Assembly: GCF_020622355.1 (NCBI RefSeq)
Contig: NZ_WHVL01000002.1
Location: 124,001 to 188,000, forward strand
DNA length: 64,000 nucleotides
DNA from: Vreelandella malpeensis
GTDB taxonomy: Bacteria; Pseudomonadota; Gammaproteobacteria; Pseudomonadales; Halomonadaceae
Direction: 5' to 3'
In this document: one piece after another, positions 61,026 to 64,000 of the stretch
Layout: each line of letters begins with the position of its first letter
Position numbering within the stretch: the first letter of the stretch is position 1
The notes under the pieces: model-generated
Seen by the model: the letters and a program-made list of their open reading frames with translations, nothing else
The model's database searches: none
Told to the model about the DNA's origin: nothing
Position numbers and translations under genes: made by a program

Positions 61026-62632
61026 GCGATAGCTAGCCGGGCAGCAGCGGGCGGATCGAGCGCGGGCGTAGCCGGCTGCGCTGCCTGAGTGCCCACCTTG
61101 AAGGTGGCGATCAGGTCGGCAAGCTCGCTCGCCTGATGTTCGAGCGAACCAGCGGCAGCGCTGGTCTGCTGTACCAGGGCACTGTTTTGCTGGGTCACCG
61201 AGTCCATCTCGTTTAACGCGACGTTGATCTGCTCGATGCCGCTGGTCTGCTCTCGCGTCGCGGTGGATATCTCGCCCACCAACGCGGTGACCTTCTCGAT
61301 CGCCTCGACACTTTCTGCCATGGTGATACCACAGTGCTCGGCCTGGCGCGCGCCGTCGTGGATACTGGCAGTGGTCTGCTCGATCAGCACGCGAATCTCC
61401 CGGGCGGAGTCGGCGCTTCGCGTGGCCAGGGCGCGCACCTCGCCGGCCACCACCGCGAAGCCGCGGCCCTGCTCGCCGGCACGTGCGGCCTCTACCGAAG
61501 CGTTGAGCGCCAGAATGTTGGTCTGAAAGGCGATGGCGTCGATCACGCCGATGATGTCGTTGACCCGATGAGCGCTTTCGGCGATGTCGCGCATTCGCGT
61601 CACGGTGCGCTCCACTTCCGCCCCACCCTGCTGGGCCGAACGCGCCGCCGCCACGGACAGCGCATCGGCCTGCTCGGCGATATCGGCATTATTGCGCACG
61701 GTGGTGGCCATCTCTTCCATGCTCGTGGCGGTCTGCTGCAGCGCCGAGGCCTGCTCCTCGGTGCGCGTGGACAGATCCTGACTGCCCGACGAGATCTCCT
61801 CTGCCCCGGTGAAGACGCTGTCGCTGCTGGCGCGCAACGAGCCGACCAGCGTCGTCAACCGCGCCTGCATGGCCTCGAGACCGGCAAACAGTCGCCCGAT
61901 CTCGTTGCGACCGCGATCCTCAATGCGCTGAGTCAAGTCGCCGTCGGCGATGGCCGCGAAGTGCTCGAGCGCCCGTTCGAGCGGCTTGACCACGCTTCGC
62001 ATCATGCCAAGGCGCAGCGCCGCCGCTGCCAGTAGCGATACGATCAAAAGCGCCAGGGCCACGATGCCGAGCCGCTCGGTAAGCGTCGAGGCGTCGTCGA
62101 GCAGTCGGGCGCTGCGCGCCTGGCTGTAGGTGATGAAGCCGCTCATCGCCTCATCGAGCGCGGCGCCTAGAGCGCTCAGGCTCTCCTGGCTGCGCTGAAT
62201 CTGGAACGGCGCGGCGTCGAGCAGCGGCACCATACCCTCAACGATGTAGGCCTCGAAGGCAGCGACGATGGCGTCGCGGTGGCCGGCAAGCTCGTCCTGG
62301 TCGCTCACCGGGTAGGCCTGGAACTCGTCGAAGCGTGCCCGAGAGCGCGCCAACGCCTCGCCGGCGCGTGCCAGACTCTCGGCCCCGCGCTCCGGGTTGC
62401 CCTGGGTGCTGAAGCTGGCCGAGCGATCCAGAAAGGTCTGGGCGCGCAGCGCGTTCACCTGAGTGCGGTTGGCCAGGTTCGCCAGCCGCACGTTGACGCT
62501 ATTGAGCTCGACCAGCGCCCGGTTGCTCGACTGGCTGGCGAAAAAGCCCAGGCCGCTGGCCAGGGCGATCATCACCACCAGCAGCGCCAGGGCGGCGGTC
62601 AGGCTCCATTTGATCGACAGATTGCGCATCAC
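61022..62632 (-). CDS. Methyl-accepting chemotaxis protein
   Basis: The 536-residue protein has TM1 ([22 protein letters not shown]), a ~150-residue periplasmic four-helix domain, TM2 ([22 protein letters not shown]), a HAMP domain and the long signalling coiled coil. The highly conserved tip [37 protein letters not shown] is intact. It lacks the C-terminal NWETF pentapeptide that recruits CheR and CheB in E. coli Tar/Tsr. The ligand is unknown. No che genes are in the window. Confidence 0.95.
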   Translation of the reverse strand: MMRNLSIKWSLTAALALLVVMIALASGLGFFASQSSNRALVELNSVNVRLANLANRTQVNALRAQTFLDRSASFSTQGNPERGAESLARAGEALARSRARFDEFQAYPVSDQDELAGHRDAIVAAFEAYIVEGMVPLLDAAPFQIQRSQESLSALGAALDEAMSGFITYSQARSARLLDDASTLTERLGIVALALLIVSLLAAAALRLGMMRSVVKPLERALEHFAAIADGDLTQRIEDRGRNEIGRLFAGLEAMQARLTTLVGSLRASSDSVFTGAEEISSGSQDLSTRTEEQASALQQTATSMEEMATTVRNNADIAEQADALSVAAARSAQQGGAEVERTVTRMRDIAESAHRVNDIIGVIDAIAFQTNILALNASVEAARAGEQGRGFAVVAGEVRALATRSADSAREIRVLIEQTTASIHDGARQAEHCGITMAESVEAIEKVTALVGEISTATREQTSGIEQINVALNEMDSVTQQNSALVQQTSAAAGSLEHQASELADLIATFKVGTQAAQPATPALDPPAAARLAIA

Positions 62633-62737
62633 GGTATCCCTTCTCGTTGGACGGTCATCCTAAAGGGCATCGGCGAGCGGGCGTGAAGCTGAAGCCGATT
62701 TAAATTTTTCGCGACCAAAGTTCAATGCCCTGAACAA

Positions 62738-62763
62738 GAAAACGCCGCGGGCGAACCCGCGGC
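62738..62763 (-). terminator. Intrinsic terminator of the alcohol dehydrogenase gene
   Basis: On the minus strand GCCGCGGG pairs with CCCGCGGC around a TTCG loop and is followed by GTTTTC. Confidence 0.85.
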
Positions 62764-62785
62764 GGTCGATCAAACACGGTGCGAA

Positions 62786-63847
62786 TTAGGCAGCATCGCC
62801 CTTGAGCGTGGCCATGTCGATAACGAAACGGTAGCGCACGTCACCCTTTTCCATGCGCTCGAAGCCTTGGTTGATGTCGTTAATGTCGAGCATCTCGACA
62901 TCGCAGGTGATGCCCTGCTCGGCGCACAGGTCGAGAAGCTCCTGGGTCTCGGCGATGCCGCCGATCAGAGAGCCCGCCACCACGCGACGCTTGAACACCA
63001 GATTGAACGCTTCGATCGCCGGCTCGATCGGCTCCAGCAGGCCGACCAGGATATGCGTGCCGTCGTACTTCAAGGCATTGAGGTAGGGGTTCAGGTCGTG
63101 CTGGACCGGCACGGTATCGAGCATGAAGTCGAAGCTTGCGGCCACCGCGTCCATCTGCGCCGGGTCGCTCGAGACCACCACGTGATCGGCGCCGTTGCGC
63201 TTGGCCTCCTCGACCTTGGCGTTAGAGCGGGTGAACACGGTCACCTCGGCGCCCAGCGCCTTGGCGAGTTTCACGCCCATGTGGCCAAGCCCCCCCATGC
63301 CGATCACGCCAAGCTTGTGGCCCGACTTGACGCCGTAGTGCTTGAGCGGCGAGTAGGTGGTGATGCCGGCACACAGGATGGGCGCCGCCGACGCCAGATC
63401 GATGCCGTCCGGCATCTTCAGCACAAAGTGCTCGCTGACCACGATCGAATCGGAATAGCCGCCCTGAGTGAGGGTGCCGTCGACCCGGTCCGGGCCGCCG
63501 TAGGTCATGGTGAAGCCTTCCAGGCAGTACTGCTCGACACCGTCGTTGCACGCAGCACAGCTTCTGCAGGAGTCGACCATACAGCCGACGCCGACCAGAT
63601 CACCCGCCTTGAAACGGCTGACCTTTTCGCCCACGCCGGTCACGCGGCCAACGATCTCGTGGCCCGGCACCACCGGGTACTGGCTCATGCCCCAATCGTT
63701 ACGGGCGAAGTGCAGGTCGCTGTGGCAGACGCCGCAGTAGAGGATCTCGATGGCGACGTCGTCCGGACGCGGGGCGCGGCGCTCGAAACTGAACGGCGCC
63801 AAGGGCTTGTCGGCGGCGAAGGCGGCAAAGGATTTCGCTTGGATCAT
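62786..63847 (-). CDS. Zinc-dependent NAD(P) alcohol dehydrogenase, YahK-like
   Basis: The 353-residue medium-chain dehydrogenase has the catalytic zinc site (CGVCHSDLH, GHE and a later Cys in PILCAGITTY), four cysteines of the structural zinc (CMVDSCRSCAACNDGVEQYC) and the cofactor motif GMGGLGHMGVKLA. It resembles YahK-type broad-specificity aldehyde reductases. The ATG at 63847 follows CAGGAG. The 153 bases from here to the window end show no further gene. Confidence 0.93.
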   Translation of the reverse strand: MIQAKSFAAFAADKPLAPFSFERRAPRPDDVAIEILYCGVCHSDLHFARNDWGMSQYPVVPGHEIVGRVTGVGEKVSRFKAGDLVGVGCMVDSCRSCAACNDGVEQYCLEGFTMTYGGPDRVDGTLTQGGYSDSIVVSEHFVLKMPDGIDLASAAPILCAGITTYSPLKHYGVKSGHKLGVIGMGGLGHMGVKLAKALGAEVTVFTRSNAKVEEAKRNGADHVVVSSDPAQMDAVAASFDFMLDTVPVQHDLNPYLNALKYDGTHILVGLLEPIEPAIEAFNLVFKRRVVAGSLIGGIAETQELLDLCAEQGITCDVEMLDINDINQGFERMEKGDVRYRFVIDMATLKGDAA

Positions 63848-64000
63848 GATCGCTCCTGGTTGATCTTCGAGGCCACAGTATCGACTTATCGAGGCGTCGG
63901 CGCGATGAGCAATGCTCCGAATTTTTTGCCTATTCCTCCACAAAAGAGTGATTGAATAACATTATCGCGCCTAAAAATGACACAATCCTCAAAACACCCT

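Overview
The window is a GC-rich, gene-dense stretch of a gammaproteobacterial chromosome. The gene content and order best fit a Halomonas-like member of the Halomonadaceae: a phasin/class I PHA synthase pair, the prmB-aroC order with a divergent smr gene, divergent trpI-trpBA, umuDC, luxS, queF, a TAXI-type TRAP transporter, an NSS sodium symporter and a DASS carrier. No plasmid, phage, IS or CRISPR signature was seen. The genus is inferred from gene content, not from an rRNA gene.

Layout. 1-8.4 kb: end of lnt, a small secreted protein with an apparently leaderless promoter, a SCO1 and PCu(A)C copper-chaperone pair, the phaP-phaC locus, a DUF6489-like gene, aroC, prmB and the divergent Smr-domain gene. 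8.4-16.4 kb: a translationally coupled hydrolase/patatin pair, two short tandem repeats, an SOS-controlled umuDC, a membrane protein of unknown function and two transporters. 16.4-23.7 kb: a catabolic-looking operon (TAXI binding protein, fused TRAP permease, AtuA-like protein split in two) with a divergent LysR gene, then an M42 peptidase. 23.8-27.4 kb: an SLC13 carrier, a ~780 bp block without protein genes that carries three GGA-rich CsrB/RsmZ-like small RNA candidates, a metallothionein gene, a tiny membrane ORF, luxS and tRNA-Ser. 27.5-32 kb: yadGH-queF-ydjA-thioesterase operon and a tRNA array with three Glu-Gly pairs. 32-45 kb: Tat-targeted gamma-glutamyltransferase, msrB, rbgA/ylqF, alaA, htpX, pdxB, a WGR protein, LysR/SDR pair, trpBA with trpI. 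44-51 kb: mmuPM, a DUF2235 hydrolase, a LysE exporter, a P-loop kinase-like protein, a glycerophosphodiesterase and a DapA-like aldolase. 51-64 kb: an unknown protein, a membrane-anchored sugar dehydrogenase fusion, a DksA-like zinc finger, a four-gene sensory locus (short phosphate-binding-like protein, porin, GGDEF/EAL enzyme, exosortase-type acyltransferase), nfsA, a methyltransferase, a chemoreceptor and an alcohol dehydrogenase.

The most notable observation is the non-coding block at 25.26-26.04 kb. Two candidate RNAs on the minus strand and one on the plus strand each carry 7-11 GGA motifs, several presented in hairpin loops, and each ends in a strong intrinsic terminator. Two have good sigma-70-type promoters, which diverge from a shared ~150 bp region rich in GTAC palindromes. 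This is the architecture of RNAs that titrate the CsrA/RsmA regulator; three clustered copies would be unusual. A c-di-GMP enzyme, PHA genes, luxS and a chemoreceptor in the same window are typical kinds of Csr/Gac-controlled functions, but a link is only inferred.
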